This document shows, one piece after another, positions 9,450-20,801 of a stretch of 64,000 nt of DNA. The notes beneath the pieces are model-generated. The model ran no database searches, was not told where the DNA came from, and was given only the letters and a program-made list of their open reading frames with translations. Made by a program: the position numbers and the translations under genes. Numbering within the stretch: the first letter of the stretch is position 1; each line of letters starts with the position of its first letter. The stretch covers positions 1 to 64,000 of the forward strand of contig NZ_CP033460.1 in the NCBI RefSeq assembly GCF_003718735.1, in the 5' to 3' direction. This stretch comes from Staphylococcus debuckii (GTDB taxonomy: Bacteria > Bacillota > Bacilli > Staphylococcales > Staphylococcaceae).

Positions 9450-10842
9450 GTTTGAATCTCACGCCTTGTGCAGTATCTTCAAGGATAATATTTTGTTCTT
9501 TTAATTGATCACGAATTTCATCAGCGCGTGCAAAGTCTTTATTTTTTCGTGCTTCATTACGTTCTTCAATTAAGGCTTCAATATCTTCATCCAACAATTC
9601 ATCTTGTTGTTTACCTTTTAATGGAACACCTAAGACATCACTGAAGATTTGGAAGACTTCTTTAAAGCGAGCGATTACTTTTTTAGAAGTGGTATTTTCC
9701 AATACATATTTATTCGCTAATTTCGCTAAATCATACCAAGTAGTAATCGCATTTGCTGTATTGAAATCGTCATCCATTACTTTCTCAAATTGTGCCAACA
9801 ATTGATCAACTTGTTCGATATATTCAGATTGTTCTTCAATATCTGTTGCAATGGCTTCACGTTCTTCGATGGCTTGATAACTGTTGCGGATACGTTCCAA
9901 ACCGCTTTTAGCTGACTCAACTAGTTCCATATTGTAATTGATTGGACTGCGGTAATGCACACTGATCATAAAGAAACGTAATACATCTGGGTCCACTTCT
10001 TTAATAATGTCATGCACTAACACAAAGTTGCCTAATGACTTACTCATTTTCTCATTATCAATATTAATAAATCCATTATGCATCCAGTAGTTTGCAAATG
10101 GTGCATGGTTATGTGCCTCTGATTGTGCAATTTCATTTTCGTGGTGAGGGAATTGCAAATCACTGCCACCTGCGTGAATATCAATCGTTTCACCCAGTTC
10201 ATTATATGCCATTACTGAGCATTCAATATGCCAACCTGGACGCCCTTTACCAAATGGACTATCCCAGCTGATTTCGCCTGGTTTGGCTTTTTTCCATAGT
10301 GTAAAGTCCAACGCATCTTCTTTTTGTTCACCTGATTCAATACGTGCGCCGACCTTCAAATCATCAATAGATTGATGGCTTAATTTACCATAGTCTTCGA
10401 ATTTACGTGTGCGGAAATAAACATCTCCGCCACTTTCGTAAGCATAGCCTTTATCTACTAAATCTTTAATGAATGCGATAATATCATCCATATGATTCAT
10501 AACGCGCGGATTAGAAGTCGCTTTTTTAACATTTAAAGCACCTGTATCTTCGTAAAAAGCTTGGATGTAACGGTCCGCAATTTCAGGGACACTTTCATTC
10601 AACTCTTTAGAGCGTTTGATCAATTTGTCATCCACATCTGTAAAGTTAGAGACGTAATTGACATCATAACCTTTATATTCGAAGTAACGGCGCACCACAT
10701 CATAATTGATAGCAGGACGTGCGTTTCCGATATGAATATAGTTATAAACCGTTGGCCCGCAGACGTACATTTTAACTTTACCCGGTTCTAGCGGTTCAAA
10801 GGGTTCTTTTTGTCTTGTTAAAGTATTATATAATGTAATCAT
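9442..10842 (-). CDS. cysS: Cysteinyl-tRNA synthetase
   Basis: Class I synthetase charging tRNA-Cys. Shows [20 protein letters not shown] (HIGH motif), the zinc-site residues in [14 protein letters not shown] and [15 protein letters not shown], and [11 protein letters not shown] (KMSKS). ATG at 10842 ([15 protein letters not shown]) gives 466 residues, the usual length; an upstream start at 10857 would add five residues inside cysE. Overlaps cysE by 17 bases, so both lie downstream of the Cys T-box. Confidence 0.96.
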   Translation of the reverse strand: MITLYNTLTRQKEPFEPLEPGKVKMYVCGPTVYNYIHIGNARPAINYDVVRRYFEYKGYDVNYVSNFTDVDDKLIKRSKELNESVPEIADRYIQAFYEDTGALNVKKATSNPRVMNHMDDIIAFIKDLVDKGYAYESGGDVYFRTRKFEDYGKLSHQSIDDLKVGARIESGEQKEDALDFTLWKKAKPGEISWDSPFGKGRPGWHIECSVMAYNELGETIDIHAGGSDLQFPHHENEIAQSEAHNHAPFANYWMHNGFINIDNEKMSKSLGNFVLVHDIIKEVDPDVLRFFMISVHYRSPINYNMELVESAKSGLERIRNSYQAIEEREAIATDIEEQSEYIEQVDQLLAQFEKVMDDDFNTANAITTWYDLAKLANKYVLENTTSKKVIARFKEVFQIFSDVLGVPLKGKQQDELLDEDIEALIEERNEARKNKDFARADEIRDQLKEQNIILEDTAQGVRFKRG

Positions 10843-11467
10843 CTTGAATCTCTCCATTCTTAACTTGCTCTAGTTGCTTTTCTAATTGTTTCATTTGTTC
10901 GTAAATTGGATCTGGCAGATTGAGATGGTCAAAGTTTTTACCGATACGTTTACCATGTTGTTTCACAATATGTCCTGGAATACCTACTACTGTTGTATAG
11001 CTTGGTACATTTTGCAGTACAACCGAATTCGCTCCGATATTAACATTAGAATCTACTTTGATATTGCCTAGAATTTTTGAACCTGCAGCAATTAAAACGT
11101 TGTCCCCGATGTCAGGGTGACGTTTCCCTTTCTCTTTACCAGTACCGCCAAGCGTCACACCTTGATAAATTGTAACGTTATCACCGATAGTACATGTCTC
11201 CCCGATAACTACACCCATGCCATGGTCAATGAATAAACGTTTACCTATTTTAGCTCCCGGATGAATTTCAATACCTGTAAAAAACCGTGAAACTTGCGAA
11301 ATAATACGCGCAGCCACATAATGCTGCTTATTATATAATTTATGAGCCACTAAGTGACTCCAAACTGCATGTAGTCCTGCATAAGTTGTTGCAACTTCGA
11401 ATGCTGTTCTGGCAGCAGGGTCTTGTTCAAACACCATTTTTATATCGTCTCTCATTCTTCTAAACAC
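10826..11467 (-). CDS. cysE: Serine O-acetyltransferase
   Basis: Makes O-acetylserine from serine and acetyl-CoA, the first committed step to cysteine. The 213-residue protein has an N-terminal helical domain and a left-handed beta-helix of hexapeptide repeats, with [40 protein letters not shown] and [23 protein letters not shown] at 11467 follows GGAGGGG. Together with cysS it forms a cysteine-supply and charging operon under a tRNA-Cys T-box. Confidence 0.95.
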   Translation of the reverse strand: MFRRMRDDIKMVFEQDPAARTAFEVATTYAGLHAVWSHLVAHKLYNKQHYVAARIISQVSRFFTGIEIHPGAKIGKRLFIDHGMGVVIGETCTIGDNVTIYQGVTLGGTGKEKGKRHPDIGDNVLIAAGSKILGNIKVDSNVNIGANSVVLQNVPSYTTVVGIPGHIVKQHGKRIGKNFDHLNLPDPIYEQMKQLEKQLEQVKNGEIQDDYII

Positions 11468-11487
11468 GTAATCCCCTCCTAATTATA

Positions 11488-11524
11488 AAAAAAGCACCTC
11501 TAACAACTTAATGTCAGAGGTGCA
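11488..11524 (-). terminator. T-box terminator before cysE
   Basis: GCACCTCTgACattaagtTGTTAGAGGTGC-like hairpin followed by TTTTTTT on the minus strand, competing with the T-box antiterminator. Confidence 0.9.
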
Positions 11525-11705
11525 ATCGCACGGTTCCACTCTTCTTCAGCATGTTGAAATACCGCTCAAGCGATTTCTTACATACTCTCAAATAACCCGT
11601 ATTCATTATTTCATACGCCAAGGTGCATTCAATAATAGTTATGATGTGCTCTCAGCTTCCGCACACTCTCTGAACATAAACTACTATCTACTAATCCTCA
11701 GTAAT
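11488..11705 (-). promoter_or_regulatory. T-box leader, tRNA-Cys specific, upstream of cysE-cysS
   Basis: The leader has the T-box core GTGGAACCGTGCG (about 11527-11540) which pairs with the uncharged tRNA acceptor end, followed by a terminator (GCACCTCT...AGAGGTGC then seven T). The specifier loop reads GAATGCACC with TGC, a Cys codon, at 11624-11626. Stem I begins near 11700 with AGAGAGTG. Uncharged tRNA-Cys should favour the antiterminator and so switch on cysE-cysS. Confidence 0.92.
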
Positions 11706-11758
11706 CACCTTTAATAATAGGTGGTTTATTTCAAAAATTCAAGCAACTTCAATATATT

Positions 11759-13213
11759 TTACAGATATTTTTTCAAGCGTGTAAGTACTTTTTCTTTACC
11801 TAATACTTCCATCGTATTTGGTAATTCTGGTCCGTGCATTTCACCAGTTACAGCTACACGAATCGGCATGAATAATTGTTTGCCTTTAATACCAGTTTCT
11901 TTTTGAACTGCTTTGATTGTTTTTTTGATTTCAGCCGCTTCAAACGGTTCTAAAGCTTCCAATTTGCCATACAAGTGATTCATTAATTCTGGCACTTGTT
12001 CACCGCTGATAACTTCTTTTTCTTCGTCATTCAATTCAATTTCATCACGGAAGAACATTTCAGATAACGGTACAATTTCACCCGCATAACTCATTTCTTT
12101 TTGATATAAGCCAATCAATTTGCGGCCCCAGTCTAAATCTGCTTCAGAAGGAGATTCAGGAATTAAACCAGCATTGATTAAGTGAGGTAAAGCCAATTCA
12201 AAGACTTTTTCAGAGTCTTTTTGTTTCATATATTGGTTGTTCACCCAAGCTAATTTTTTCTTATCAAAGAAAGCAGGTGATTTTTGCAAGCGGTTTTCAT
12301 CGAAGATTTTAATGAATTCTTCTTTAGAGAAGATTTCTTCTTCACCTTCAGGAGACCAGCCAAGCAATGTAATAAAGTTGAACAATGCTTCAGGCAAGTA
12401 ACCTAAGTCACGATATTGTTCGATAAATTGCAAGATTTGACCGTCACGTTTACTTAATTTTTTGCGTTGTTCATTCACGATAAGTGAAATGTGACCGAAA
12501 CGTGGTGGTTCCCAACCGAACGCTTCATAAATCATTAATTGTTTAGGTGTGTTTGAAACGTGATCATCGCCACGGATAACATCAGAAATTTCCATATAAT
12601 GATCATCTGCTGCTACAGCGAAGTTATAAGTCGGAACACCGTCTTTTTTCACAATAACCCAGTCGCCGATATTATCAGATTCAAACGATACTTCACCCTT
12701 AACCATATCATCGAATTTATAGACTTTACCTTTAGGCACACGGAAACGAATTGAAGGTTGACGGCCTTCTGCTTCGAATGCCGCTTCTTCTTCAGGTGTT
12801 AAATGAGCATGTTTACCTGCGTAACGCGGTGTTGCGCCACGTGCAATCTGTTCTTCACGTTCTTGTTCTAATTCTTCTTCAGTCATATAACATTTATAAG
12901 CTTTATCTTCTGCTAATAATTGTTCCACTAAAGGATCATAGAATTTCGCACGTTCTGATTGGCGGTACGGACCGTAACCTTTATCTTTGTCCACTGATTC
13001 ATCCCACTCAAGACCTAACCATTCCAAATTGCTGAATTGAGAAGATTCACCATCATCTAAGTTACGTTTTTTATCTGTATCTTCAATACGTACAATAAAA
13101 TCTCCATCATAATGTTTAGCAAATAAGTAGTTGAATAGTGCTGTTCTAGCGTTTCCGATATGCAAATAACCTGTTGGACTCGGTGCATATCTTACTCTTA
13201 CGCGTTCACTCAT
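11759..13213 (-). CDS. gltX: Glutamyl-tRNA synthetase
   Basis: Class I synthetase for tRNA-Glu and, in Gram-positives lacking GlnRS, also tRNA-Gln before amidation. ATG at 13213 ([20 protein letters not shown]) carries the HIGH-type motif; [11 protein letters not shown] is the KMSKS-type motif. 484 residues, normal length. A GTG at 13225 overlaps the AGGAGTG ribosome site and is less likely. cysE follows about 290 bases downstream behind its own T-box. Confidence 0.96.
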   Translation of the reverse strand: MSERVRVRYAPSPTGYLHIGNARTALFNYLFAKHYDGDFIVRIEDTDKKRNLDDGESSQFSNLEWLGLEWDESVDKDKGYGPYRQSERAKFYDPLVEQLLAEDKAYKCYMTEEELEQEREEQIARGATPRYAGKHAHLTPEEEAAFEAEGRQPSIRFRVPKGKVYKFDDMVKGEVSFESDNIGDWVIVKKDGVPTYNFAVAADDHYMEISDVIRGDDHVSNTPKQLMIYEAFGWEPPRFGHISLIVNEQRKKLSKRDGQILQFIEQYRDLGYLPEALFNFITLLGWSPEGEEEIFSKEEFIKIFDENRLQKSPAFFDKKKLAWVNNQYMKQKDSEKVFELALPHLINAGLIPESPSEADLDWGRKLIGLYQKEMSYAGEIVPLSEMFFRDEIELNDEEKEVISGEQVPELMNHLYGKLEALEPFEAAEIKKTIKAVQKETGIKGKQLFMPIRVAVTGEMHGPELPNTMEVLGKEKVLTRLKKYL

Positions 13214-13501
13214 TATATCGTTCACTCCTGTTTTTATTGTTTTTCGGAAAAGAAAACCTCAAAAAGCAAGTTGCTCTTTGTTGTCTTAGCTTTCTCCTTA
13301 TTCATATAGAATGCCAGTGTATTCAGTGTTGCAGTCTTACACCATTGTCTGGAATCAACAGTTCATTTCGTGACACAAAAATCATCAAACATTCTGTATC
13401 CATTCTTATTTATTGTAGCATTACGAGCGCTATTTGGTAAGCCCAATGCTTGCAAAAATCTAACAGAGCGCTCTGAAGTTTTCTTTTTAAAAAGGTTGGA
13501 T
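13214..13501 (-). other. gltX upstream region, no gene recognised
   Basis: 288 bases between yacL and gltX. A palindrome CAGAGCGCTCTG near 13464-13475 followed by T-rich sequence could be a weak terminator after yacL, and a TACAAT near 13417 a -10 box. I see no T-box core or other known leader. Confidence 0.4.
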
Positions 13502-14560
13502 TTAAATTAATTTAGCAAATATAATACGGCCCGACGAAGTTTGTAAAATACTTATGATTTCAATATCTACATATTCACCTACATATGTTTTCGCATCATC
13601 AATCACTACCATCGTACCATCTTCTAAATAGCCGACACCTTGACCAGGCTCTTTCCCTATTTTTGTCAGCAAGAGATTCATCTGATCGCCTTGACGCACA
13701 GTCGGTTTCACCGCTTCCGATAAATCGTTGACGTTTAAGACTTTCACGCCTTGAACGTGGCAGATTTTATTTAAATTAAAATCAGTAGTAATCACATCTG
13801 CTTTATATTTATGTGCTAATTTAATTAACAACGCATCAATATCATTATATGATTTTTGAGGATGTATAATCCGCGTAGGATACGTATTGTCGTGCAGACG
13901 ATTCAAGATATCTAACCCACGTTGCCCTTTATCTCTCTTCACGCTATCTGTAGAATCTGCCACAATTTGAAGTTCATTGATCACACCTTGCGGAATTAAT
14001 ATCTCACCATCTAAGAATCCGCATTCTATCACTTCTAAAATTCTGCCATCAATGACTGCGCTGGTATCAATAATTTTAGGCGCAGCACTGTAGGTGTTCA
14101 ATTGTGCTGAACGTGCCATTTTTTCAGGCAGAAACATCAACATCTCGTCTCTTTTTTTCAAACCGAATTGGAACCCTAAGTAACTTAAGAAGACTGTAAT
14201 GATAATAGGTAAAACATGAAGAAATAATGAAGAACCAATTAAATTTAAGATGAAAGAAATCATTACAGAAATTAATAAGCCCATAATCAAACCAATGGCT
14301 GCAAATAAAATTTCGATTGCGCTATGACGCATAATAAAGATTTCAAGCTTTCGCACATATTTCGTGATGCGCGGAATAAATATTCCAAAGATTAAAAAGA
14401 ATATTAGTATACCAATTAAGCTGATAATATATTTGTTGGCAAGCCAAGGATAAGTATGCAGTATTCCTGTATCACGTGCCACTGACGGGATTATAATAAC
14501 ACCGAGTGTGGCACCTAAGATAATATAGCTTGCTATCACAATCATTCTAATAATTTTCAC
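13502..14560 (-). CDS. PIN/TRAM domain membrane protein YacL
   Basis: Conserved Firmicute protein of 352 residues with four predicted membrane helices in the first 130 residues, a cytoplasmic PIN nuclease-like domain (KIIDTSAVIDGRILEVIECG, VITTDFNLNKICHVQGVKVL with conserved acidic residues) and a C-terminal TRAM domain (GVGYLEDGTMVVIDDAKTYV). RNA binding or cleavage is likely from the domains but the role is not established. GTG at 14560 follows GAGGGGG by 8 bases. It lies between radA and gltX, the conserved order. Confidence 0.9.
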   Translation of the reverse strand: MKIIRMIVIASYIILGATLGVIIIPSVARDTGILHTYPWLANKYIISLIGILIFFLIFGIFIPRITKYVRKLEIFIMRHSAIEILFAAIGLIMGLLISVMISFILNLIGSSLFLHVLPIIITVFLSYLGFQFGLKKRDEMLMFLPEKMARSAQLNTYSAAPKIIDTSAVIDGRILEVIECGFLDGEILIPQGVINELQIVADSTDSVKRDKGQRGLDILNRLHDNTYPTRIIHPQKSYNDIDALLIKLAHKYKADVITTDFNLNKICHVQGVKVLNVNDLSEAVKPTVRQGDQMNLLLTKIGKEPGQGVGYLEDGTMVVIDDAKTYVGEYVDIEIISILQTSSGRIIFAKLI

Positions 14561-14587
14561 GCTGATGTCCCCCTCTCTTTATCTGTC

Positions 14588-15958
14588 TCAGCGTTTCATC
14601 AAGGCGAAATCAAGCGCTTCATGTACACTTGTGACGCCGATAACTTGGATTCCATCAGGGAAATCCCAACCGCCAATATTTGTTTTAGGGATAATCACAC
14701 GTTTAAATCCAAGTTTCGCTGCTTCTTGTACGCGTTGCTCAATGCGTGAAACGCGACGTACTTCACCAGTCAATCCTACTTCACCCACATAGCAATCCAT
14801 TCCGTTGACTGGCTGATCTTTAAAACTAGAAGCAATCGAAGCAATAATTGCTAAATCGACAGCTGGTTCAGTTAATCTGACCCCGCCTGCTACTTTGATA
14901 TAAGCATCTTGCTGTTGCAATAAATAGCTTTCCTTCTTCTCAAGTACAGCCATCAATAAATTCAAACGGTTATGGTCGATACCTGTAGCCATCCGTCTAG
15001 GATTATTGAAAGTTGTCGGTGTAACCAAGGCTTGTACTTCAATCAATAGCGGTCTGGTACCTTCCATGGTTGGCACGATAGTCGAACCTGCTACATTGGT
15101 AGAACGTTCTTCTAAGAACATTTCGGAAGGATTTTTCACGCCCTTTAATCCGCTATGTTTCATTTCAAAAATACCCATTTCGTTAGTTGAGCCGAAGCGG
15201 TTTTTAACTGCGCGCAAGATACGATAGGCATGGTGTTCATCACCTTCAAAATACAATACTGTATCCACCATGTGTTCTAGTAATCTCGGCCCTGCAATTT
15301 GGCCTTCTTTCGTTACATGTCCTACTATAAAGGTCGCAATATTCATCTGCTTTGCAATGCCCATTAAAATTTGCGTACTTTCTCTTACTTGCGAGACCGA
15401 ACCTGGCGCAGAATTGATATCCGGGTGGTAAATTGTTTGAATCGAATCTACCACTACTAAATCAGGTTGTGTCTGTTTGACCGCTTCTTTAATCACTTCT
15501 AAATCTGTTTCTGCAAATACGTTCAAATTGCTAGAATCTTCGTCTAGACGATCTGCACGCAATTTTGTTTGGTTAAGTGATTCTTCACCTGTTATATATA
15601 ATACTTTTTTCTTTTGTGATAAGGCTGAACAGATTTGCAGCAGCAACGTAGATTTACCAATCCCTGGATCTCCGCCGATTAAGACCAGCGACCCTTGTAC
15701 AACACCGCCTCCTAAGACTCTGTCGAATTCAGGAGAACTCGTTTGAATACGTGGAGTCGTCTCATTTTGTACTTGATTCAGCTTCGTTACTTTCGCTGTC
15801 TGCTCACGTGTACGCATGCCTCTGCCGCTTGGTGCTTCTTTCTTTTCAACGACTTCTTCCATTTGGTTCCAAGCTCCGCAATTCGGACATTTACCCATCC
15901 ATTTCGGAGATTGGTACCCACATGCCATACACTCAAAAATGACTTTTTTCTTTGCCAA
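14588..15958 (-). CDS. radA: DNA repair protein RadA
   Basis: RecA-related ATPase that drives branch migration during recombination and repair. Order: N-terminal C4 zinc finger ([18 protein letters not shown]), Walker [15 protein letters not shown] at about residue 95, the RadA signature KNRFGSTNE, and a C-terminal Lon-protease-like domain with [21 protein letters not shown] at 15958 sits 7 bases after GGAGG and gives 456 residues; a GTG two codons earlier is too close to the ribosome site. Confidence 0.95.
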   Translation of the reverse strand: MAKKKVIFECMACGYQSPKWMGKCPNCGAWNQMEEVVEKKEAPSGRGMRTREQTAKVTKLNQVQNETTPRIQTSSPEFDRVLGGGVVQGSLVLIGGDPGIGKSTLLLQICSALSQKKKVLYITGEESLNQTKLRADRLDEDSSNLNVFAETDLEVIKEAVKQTQPDLVVVDSIQTIYHPDINSAPGSVSQVRESTQILMGIAKQMNIATFIVGHVTKEGQIAGPRLLEHMVDTVLYFEGDEHHAYRILRAVKNRFGSTNEMGIFEMKHSGLKGVKNPSEMFLEERSTNVAGSTIVPTMEGTRPLLIEVQALVTPTTFNNPRRMATGIDHNRLNLLMAVLEKKESYLLQQQDAYIKVAGGVRLTEPAVDLAIIASIASSFKDQPVNGMDCYVGEVGLTGEVRRVSRIEQRVQEAAKLGFKRVIIPKTNIGGWDFPDGIQVIGVTSVHEALDFALMKR

Positions 15959-16063
15959 TTTCACACCTCCTATTTTTTGTGAAAAGCATAATTATTTTAC
16001 ACCTTTACTATGCTAAATTCCATCATATCAGATTTTGAATTTTTACAGGGTCTCAAATGCATA

Positions 16064-16107
16064 AAGAAAGAGCACACGCTGACATTACAATGCAACGCAT
16101 GCTCTTA
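16064..16107 (-). terminator. Terminator after clpC
   Basis: AAGAGCATGCGTT pairs imperfectly with AGCGTGTGCTCTT around a 12-base loop, followed by TTCTTTA on the minus strand, about 30 bases after the clpC stop. Confidence 0.7.
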
Positions 16108-16134
16108 CTCTATCTATTTGATTTGTATTTGATT

Positions 16135-18600
16135 TTACGCTTTTGTAGCTGTTTTAACCGTTTCATCTGTTTCACGATCATTGATGTTATATTCAAATTT
16201 TTCGCCGTTATGATCAACAACTACATCTTTGCCTTCTAATTGGTTGCCGTCTAAGATCAATTCACTCAAGTTGTCTTCAACTGTTTTTTGAATTGCTCTG
16301 ATAAGCGGACGTGCACCATATTGAGGGTCGTAACCTTCTTCAGCAATTTTTTCTTTAGCTTTTTCAGTAACGCTGATATTAATATCTTGTTCAGATAAGC
16401 GTTCTGTAAGTTTATTAACCATTTTAGTTACGATTTCTTTTAATTCTTCTTTATTAAGTTTGTGGAAGACGATAATGTCATCTACACGGTTTAAGAATTC
16501 AGGGCGGAAGGCATTTTTCAATTCTTTCAACATTGTACTGCGAATTGTTTCATAGTCTTGGCCTTCTGATGAACCGCCGCCGAAGCCTGTAAAGCGTTGG
16601 TCTTGTAATTCTTGTGCACCAACGTTTGAAGTCATAACAATGACTGTGTTACGGAAATCGACTCTGCGTCCTTTAGTATCAGTTAAGAAACCATCATCTA
16701 AGACTTGAAGCAAGATATTGAATACATCTGGATGTGCTTTTTCGATTTCATCAAACAAGATAACTGAATAAGGTTTACGTCTTACTTTTTCAGTTAATTG
16801 TCCGCCGTCATCATGACCTACATAGCCTGGAGGGGCACCAACTAAACGACTGACTGAGTGTTTTTCCATGAACTCACTCATGTCTACACGAATCATTGCA
16901 TCTTCGTCCCCGAACATTGATTCAGCTAAGGCACGAGCCAATTCTGTTTTACCTACACCAGTTGGTCCTAAGAAGATAAAGCTTCCGATTGGACGTTTAG
17001 GGTCTTTCAATCCTGCACGAGCACGTCTTACGGCTTTACTGATTGAAGTGACAGCATCTTTTTGACCGATAACACGTTCATGCAATGTGTCTTCTAAGTT
17101 CAACAGACGTTCTGATTCTGTTTCGTTCAGACGAGTCAATGGAATACCAGTCCATCCTGCAATCACTTCAGCGATGTCATTTTCACTTAATGTGGTATTA
17201 GAACCGCCTTGTGCATTTTTCCATTCGTTTTTAGCGTCTTCATATTGTTTTTCTAATTTAGTTTGTTTATCACGAAGGTTAGCAGCATTTTCAAATTCTT
17301 GTGAATGTACAGCTGCATCTTTTTCGTTTTTCACTTTTTCAATTTCTTGTTCGATTTCTTTCAAGTTTGTTGGTGTGGTATGACTTTTAAGTCTTACTTT
17401 AGAACTTGCTTCATCGATTAAGTCGATAGCTTTATCTGGTAAGAAGCGATCTGAAACGTAACGGTCACTTAAACGTGCTGCTGCTTCGATAGCTTCATCA
17501 GAGATATTAATACGGTGATGTGCTTCATAACGATCACGTAGACCTTTCAAGATAGATACTGTGTCTTCAACAGTTGGTTCATCTACTTGTACAGGTTGGA
17601 AACGACGTTCTAACGCTGCGTCTTTTTCAATGTGTTTACGATATTCGTCTAATGTTGTGGCACCGATTGCTTGCAATTCACCACGTGCAAGTGCTGGTTT
17701 CAAGATGTTAGAGGCATCAATTGCGCCTTCAGCACCGCCTGCACCGATTAATGTGTGCAATTCATCGATGAATAAGATAACATCACCTGCTTGGCGAATT
17801 TCTTCCATTACTTTTTTAAGTCTTTCTTCGAATTCACCACGATATTTAGTACCAGCAACCACTGTGCCCATATCTAGAGACATCACACGTTTATTTTTCA
17901 ATGTTTCAGGTACTTCATTATTCACAATCGCTTGAGCTAAGCCTTCTGCAATTGCTGTTTTACCTACACCAGGTTCCCCGATTAATACTGGGTTGTTTTT
18001 AGTACGACGGCTCAATACTTCGATCACACGTGTGATTTCTGCGTCACGTCCGACAACAGGATCTAATGTGCCGTCTTTAGCAATCGCTGTTAAATCACGT
18101 GCTAAACCATCTAATGTCGGTGTGTTATTAGATTTTGCGGCTTGCGCATTTTTGTTGCTCATTTCCGGACTGCCAAGTGCTTTAACAACTTGAGCACGTG
18201 CTTTTGTAATATTTAAGTCTAAGTTTGCAAACACACGTGCTGCTACGCCTTCATTTTCACGGATTAAACCAAGCAAGATATGCTCTGTTCCGACGAAATT
18301 ATGGTGAAGTTTACGTGCTTCATCCATTGAAAGTTCGATAACTTTCTTAGCTCTTGGCGTATAGTGCAATGTGCCGACTTGTTCTTGACCTTGTCCGATT
18401 AGTTTCTCTACTTCTGCTACTACAAGATCTTCTGTAATACCGAAACTTTCTAATACTTTAGCTGCGATGCCTTCTGGTTCTTTCATTAAACCGAGAAGTA
18501 AGTGTTCAGTTCCGATATTTGAGTGATTCAAACGAATCGCTTCTTCTTGTGCATGCGCTAATACACGCTGTGCACGTTCTGTAAGTCTGCCGAATAACAT
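16135..18600 (-). CDS. clpC: ATP-dependent Clp protease ATP-binding subunit ClpC
   Basis: Hsp100 unfoldase that feeds substrates, including arginine-phosphorylated proteins, to ClpP. 821 residues: two N-terminal Clp repeats (from [20 protein letters not shown]), AAA module 1 with Walker [14 protein letters not shown] near residue 206, the middle domain with a UVR-type segment, AAA module 2 with [13 protein letters not shown] near residue 540, and a C-terminal D2 domain. Last gene of ctsR-mcsA-mcsB-clpC, 11 bases after mcsB, and controlled by CtsR. Confidence 0.97.
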   Translation of the reverse strand: MLFGRLTERAQRVLAHAQEEAIRLNHSNIGTEHLLLGLMKEPEGIAAKVLESFGITEDLVVAEVEKLIGQGQEQVGTLHYTPRAKKVIELSMDEARKLHHNFVGTEHILLGLIRENEGVAARVFANLDLNITKARAQVVKALGSPEMSNKNAQAAKSNNTPTLDGLARDLTAIAKDGTLDPVVGRDAEITRVIEVLSRRTKNNPVLIGEPGVGKTAIAEGLAQAIVNNEVPETLKNKRVMSLDMGTVVAGTKYRGEFEERLKKVMEEIRQAGDVILFIDELHTLIGAGGAEGAIDASNILKPALARGELQAIGATTLDEYRKHIEKDAALERRFQPVQVDEPTVEDTVSILKGLRDRYEAHHRINISDEAIEAAARLSDRYVSDRFLPDKAIDLIDEASSKVRLKSHTTPTNLKEIEQEIEKVKNEKDAAVHSQEFENAANLRDKQTKLEKQYEDAKNEWKNAQGGSNTTLSENDIAEVIAGWTGIPLTRLNETESERLLNLEDTLHERVIGQKDAVTSISKAVRRARAGLKDPKRPIGSFIFLGPTGVGKTELARALAESMFGDEDAMIRVDMSEFMEKHSVSRLVGAPPGYVGHDDGGQLTEKVRRKPYSVILFDEIEKAHPDVFNILLQVLDDGFLTDTKGRRVDFRNTVIVMTSNVGAQELQDQRFTGFGGGSSEGQDYETIRSTMLKELKNAFRPEFLNRVDDIIVFHKLNKEELKEIVTKMVNKLTERLSEQDINISVTEKAKEKIAEEGYDPQYGARPLIRAIQKTVEDNLSELILDGNQLEGKDVVVDHNGEKFEYNINDRETDETVKTATKA

Positions 18601-18611
18601 AGCATAACCTC

Positions 18612-19616
18612 CTATTTTATATGTTCTCTAATAATATTTGCTCTTTGTTCATTTATCGATACTTCATCTGTGTCATTTATTAAAAATGGTGTTTGTATAG
18701 CGACCATCATTTCATTAAAATTAAAGTCTGGTATTTCAATATACCCTAAATCTATACCTAGTTTCACTTCGCTGAGTCGCATTGCCGCTTCTTCAAGTGA
18801 CATCAAGCGACTATATCGCAACAATCCGAAAGAACGATAGATGCGATTTTCCATTTCAACTGAACTATGTTGATCCAATTGTTTTCTGACATTCAATTCT
18901 TCTGTAATGATTTGTTGTACAATCTCTATTAATGTTTCTATAATTTGTTCTTCTGTTCTTCCCAACGTCAATTGGTTTGAAACTTGGAAGACGTGGCCAT
19001 ACACTTGCGAGCCTTCACCATAAATGCCTCTGATGGTGAAGCCGAAGCGGTTAATCGTTTGCGCGATTCGATTCATACGTTTGGTAATCGAAAGGCCGGG
19101 CAAATGCAACATTACGCTGGCACGCATTCCTGTACCAATATTCGTGGGACAGGTTGTAAGATAACCAAGTGTTTCGTCAAAGCTTATGCTGAGTTTGCGA
19201 TCTAACTCATCGTCCACTTCTGAAGCCTTTTGAAATAAAGATTCAAGATTCATATCGGTACTCATTGTTTGAATCCGGATATGATCTTCTTCATTTACCA
19301 TTATGCTTAATGATTCATCTTCATTCAACAATACTGCTGAGGCAGGTTGTTTAATCAGCTCTGAACTAATTAAATGTTTGGCTACAAGTTTAAGTTTATC
19401 TCTTTGTTCCAGATTGCTCAGCTGCAAAGTTTGCATTTTCGGCAATGCATCTTGTACTTCATTAATTACCTTTTGACCTTCAATATCTGAAGTAAACATT
19501 AAGGGGTGCACATGATTATCCAAGTTTCTTGCGAGTCGAATGCGTGAAGACATTACCACAGGTGTTTCTTCACCATGTTCCATCCATTCACTCATATACA
19601 TTGAATGTTCTTTCAT
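18612..19616 (-). CDS. mcsB: Protein-arginine kinase McsB
   Basis: Phosphorylates arginines on CtsR and on misfolded proteins, marking them for ClpCP. The phosphagen-kinase fold is shown by [20 protein letters not shown] (ATP-binding arginines), [20 protein letters not shown] with the conserved catalytic-loop cysteine, and [23 protein letters not shown] at 19616, 4 bases after the mcsA stop and 8 after GAGGG, gives 334 residues, the family length; a longer frame to 19658 would overlap mcsA. Needs McsA as activator. Confidence 0.94.
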   Translation of the reverse strand: MKEHSMYMSEWMEHGEETPVVMSSRIRLARNLDNHVHPLMFTSDIEGQKVINEVQDALPKMQTLQLSNLEQRDKLKLVAKHLISSELIKQPASAVLLNEDESLSIMVNEEDHIRIQTMSTDMNLESLFQKASEVDDELDRKLSISFDETLGYLTTCPTNIGTGMRASVMLHLPGLSITKRMNRIAQTINRFGFTIRGIYGEGSQVYGHVFQVSNQLTLGRTEEQIIETLIEIVQQIITEELNVRKQLDQHSSVEMENRIYRSFGLLRYSRLMSLEEAAMRLSEVKLGIDLGYIEIPDFNFNEMMVAIQTPFLINDTDEVSINEQRANIIREHIK

Positions 19617-19620
19617 GCAG

Positions 19621-20148
19621 CTATCCCTCGCTTTCTGCTTGAAGTGCTTTAATTTCATCGCGTACTACAGCCGCTTCTTCAAACAATTGCTTATCTACTA
19701 ATTGCTGTAAATATTTATTTTTAGATTCGATTAATTTCTTAAGTGCTATTTTATGCGTTGAGGAAACAGGTGTTTTACCGACATGTTCAAATTGTCCACC
19801 TTGCACACGTCTTACAATATCCACAATATCCTCTTTGAAAGTCGTGTAGCATTGCGCACATCCGAATTTCCCTTTATAGGCAATATCTTTAATTGTCATA
19901 TGGCAGTTTGGGCAGCGCTTTTCTTCTTTAACATTGAATTCTTCTAAATGAATACCATGCTTTGTCGCTAAGTGCTGCAAGATTTGTTTGATTACAAATG
20001 AACCTTCCATATCTTCTTGATGATTCTCAAATGAAGGTTCTTCATCGTAATTTTCTGCTTTGATAGGTTCAACATGTTCAGGATATGCTTCTTTCAGCAT
20101 TCCATCATGCTTTTCAGAATCTATTGCTTCTATTTTATCGTCAGACAT
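19621..20148 (-). CDS. mcsA: McsB activator McsA, lacking the first zinc finger
   Basis: Adaptor that activates the McsB kinase. 175 residues from ATG 20148, which lies 6 bases after AAGGAGG. One C4 zinc finger is present (CPNC and CAQC, about residues 80-105), then the McsB-interacting linker and a C-terminal UVR motif ([17 protein letters not shown]). Residues 1-75 contain no cysteine and are strongly acidic. The S. aureus protein as I recall it has another CxxC pair there (MLCENCQ and VCQTC). ctsR ends 18 bases upstream, so no missing exon-like segment can be restored by a frameshift. The finger appears replaced. Confidence 0.9.
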   Translation of the reverse strand: MSDDKIEAIDSEKHDGMLKEAYPEHVEPIKAENYDEEPSFENHQEDMEGSFVIKQILQHLATKHGIHLEEFNVKEEKRCPNCHMTIKDIAYKGKFGCAQCYTTFKEDIVDIVRRVQGGQFEHVGKTPVSSTHKIALKKLIESKNKYLQQLVDKQLFEEAAVVRDEIKALQAESEG

Positions 20149-20166
20149 GTGCAACCTCCTTGTCTA

Positions 20167-20628
20167 TTAATAATAATTAATGACTGGCAAGAGCTGTTTC
20201 AATATATTTGCTCGTACAATATCTCTTGCCGCTACATCCATTCTTAGCGTGTCGCGATCGACCACTGCTAGAATCATTTTCGCTTCACGAATAGTAATAT
20301 ATTGATTTTCAAGCAAGCCTTCAATCACATAGTGCGCTTGTTGCTGAGAAATAGAATCTCCGATAATTTGTAAGAGATGGTCAATATAACCTTTTGTATC
20401 TTTCGTTTCAACTTTGGTGATTCTTATATAACCGCCGCCGCCACGTTTACTTTCTATTTCATAACCGTGTTCATTGGTGAATCTTGTCTTAATCACATAA
20501 TTAAGTTGAGAAGGTACACAGTCAAAGCGTTGCGCAATATTGGCTCTTTGAATCTCAACAACATCCTTATTTGATTCCTCAAATAAATGTTTAATGTATT
20601 GTTCTATGATGTCGGACATATTATGCAT
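20167..20628 (-). CDS. ctsR: Class III heat-shock repressor CtsR
   Basis: Dimeric winged-helix repressor of clp genes and its own operon. 153 residues from ATG 20628 ([20 protein letters not shown]). The helix-turn-helix covers [19 protein letters not shown] and the essential glycine-rich wing is [13 protein letters not shown], whose arginine is the family's McsB/heat-sensing site. GGGGTG lies 8 bases upstream of the start. First gene of ctsR-mcsA-mcsB-clpC; it represses the promoter immediately ahead. Confidence 0.96.
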   Translation of the reverse strand: MHNMSDIIEQYIKHLFEESNKDVVEIQRANIAQRFDCVPSQLNYVIKTRFTNEHGYEIESKRGGGGYIRITKVETKDTKGYIDHLLQIIGDSISQQQAHYVIEGLLENQYITIREAKMILAVVDRDTLRMDVAARDIVRANILKQLLPVINYY

Positions 20629-20643
20629 GGATATCACCCCTTT

Positions 20644-20691
20644 TTTGACCTTCTTTGACTATATTATATGACCAACTTTGACCTTTTTCAA
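20644..20691 (-). promoter_or_regulatory. ctsR operon promoter with two CtsR boxes
   Basis: On the minus strand TTGAAA (20686-20691), 17-base spacer, TATAAT (20663-20668). One CtsR heptad repeat, GGTCAAAGTTGGTCA (20669-20683), fills the spacer; a second, AGTCAAAGAAGGTCAAA (20644-20660), follows the -10. Both match the known AGTCAAANANAGTCAAA-type operator, so bound CtsR would cover the whole promoter and start site. Confidence 0.93.
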
Positions 20692-20801
20692 CCAATATGT
20701 TTCTAAAAAATTTGGTTTTCGTGAAAAATTGGGATGTAACTTACTACCATTTTAATGTATGATATGGTATGAAAATAAAAAAATAAAGGATGAAGAAAAA
20801 C

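Noticed and set aside
13214..13501. Possible T-box ahead of gltX
   Set aside because: No T-box core sequence and no specifier-antiterminator arrangement could be found.
14565..14792. Small plus-strand frames inside radA, clpC and other minus-strand genes
   Set aside because: They overlap well-supported genes in antisense and have no ribosome sites or recognisable domains.
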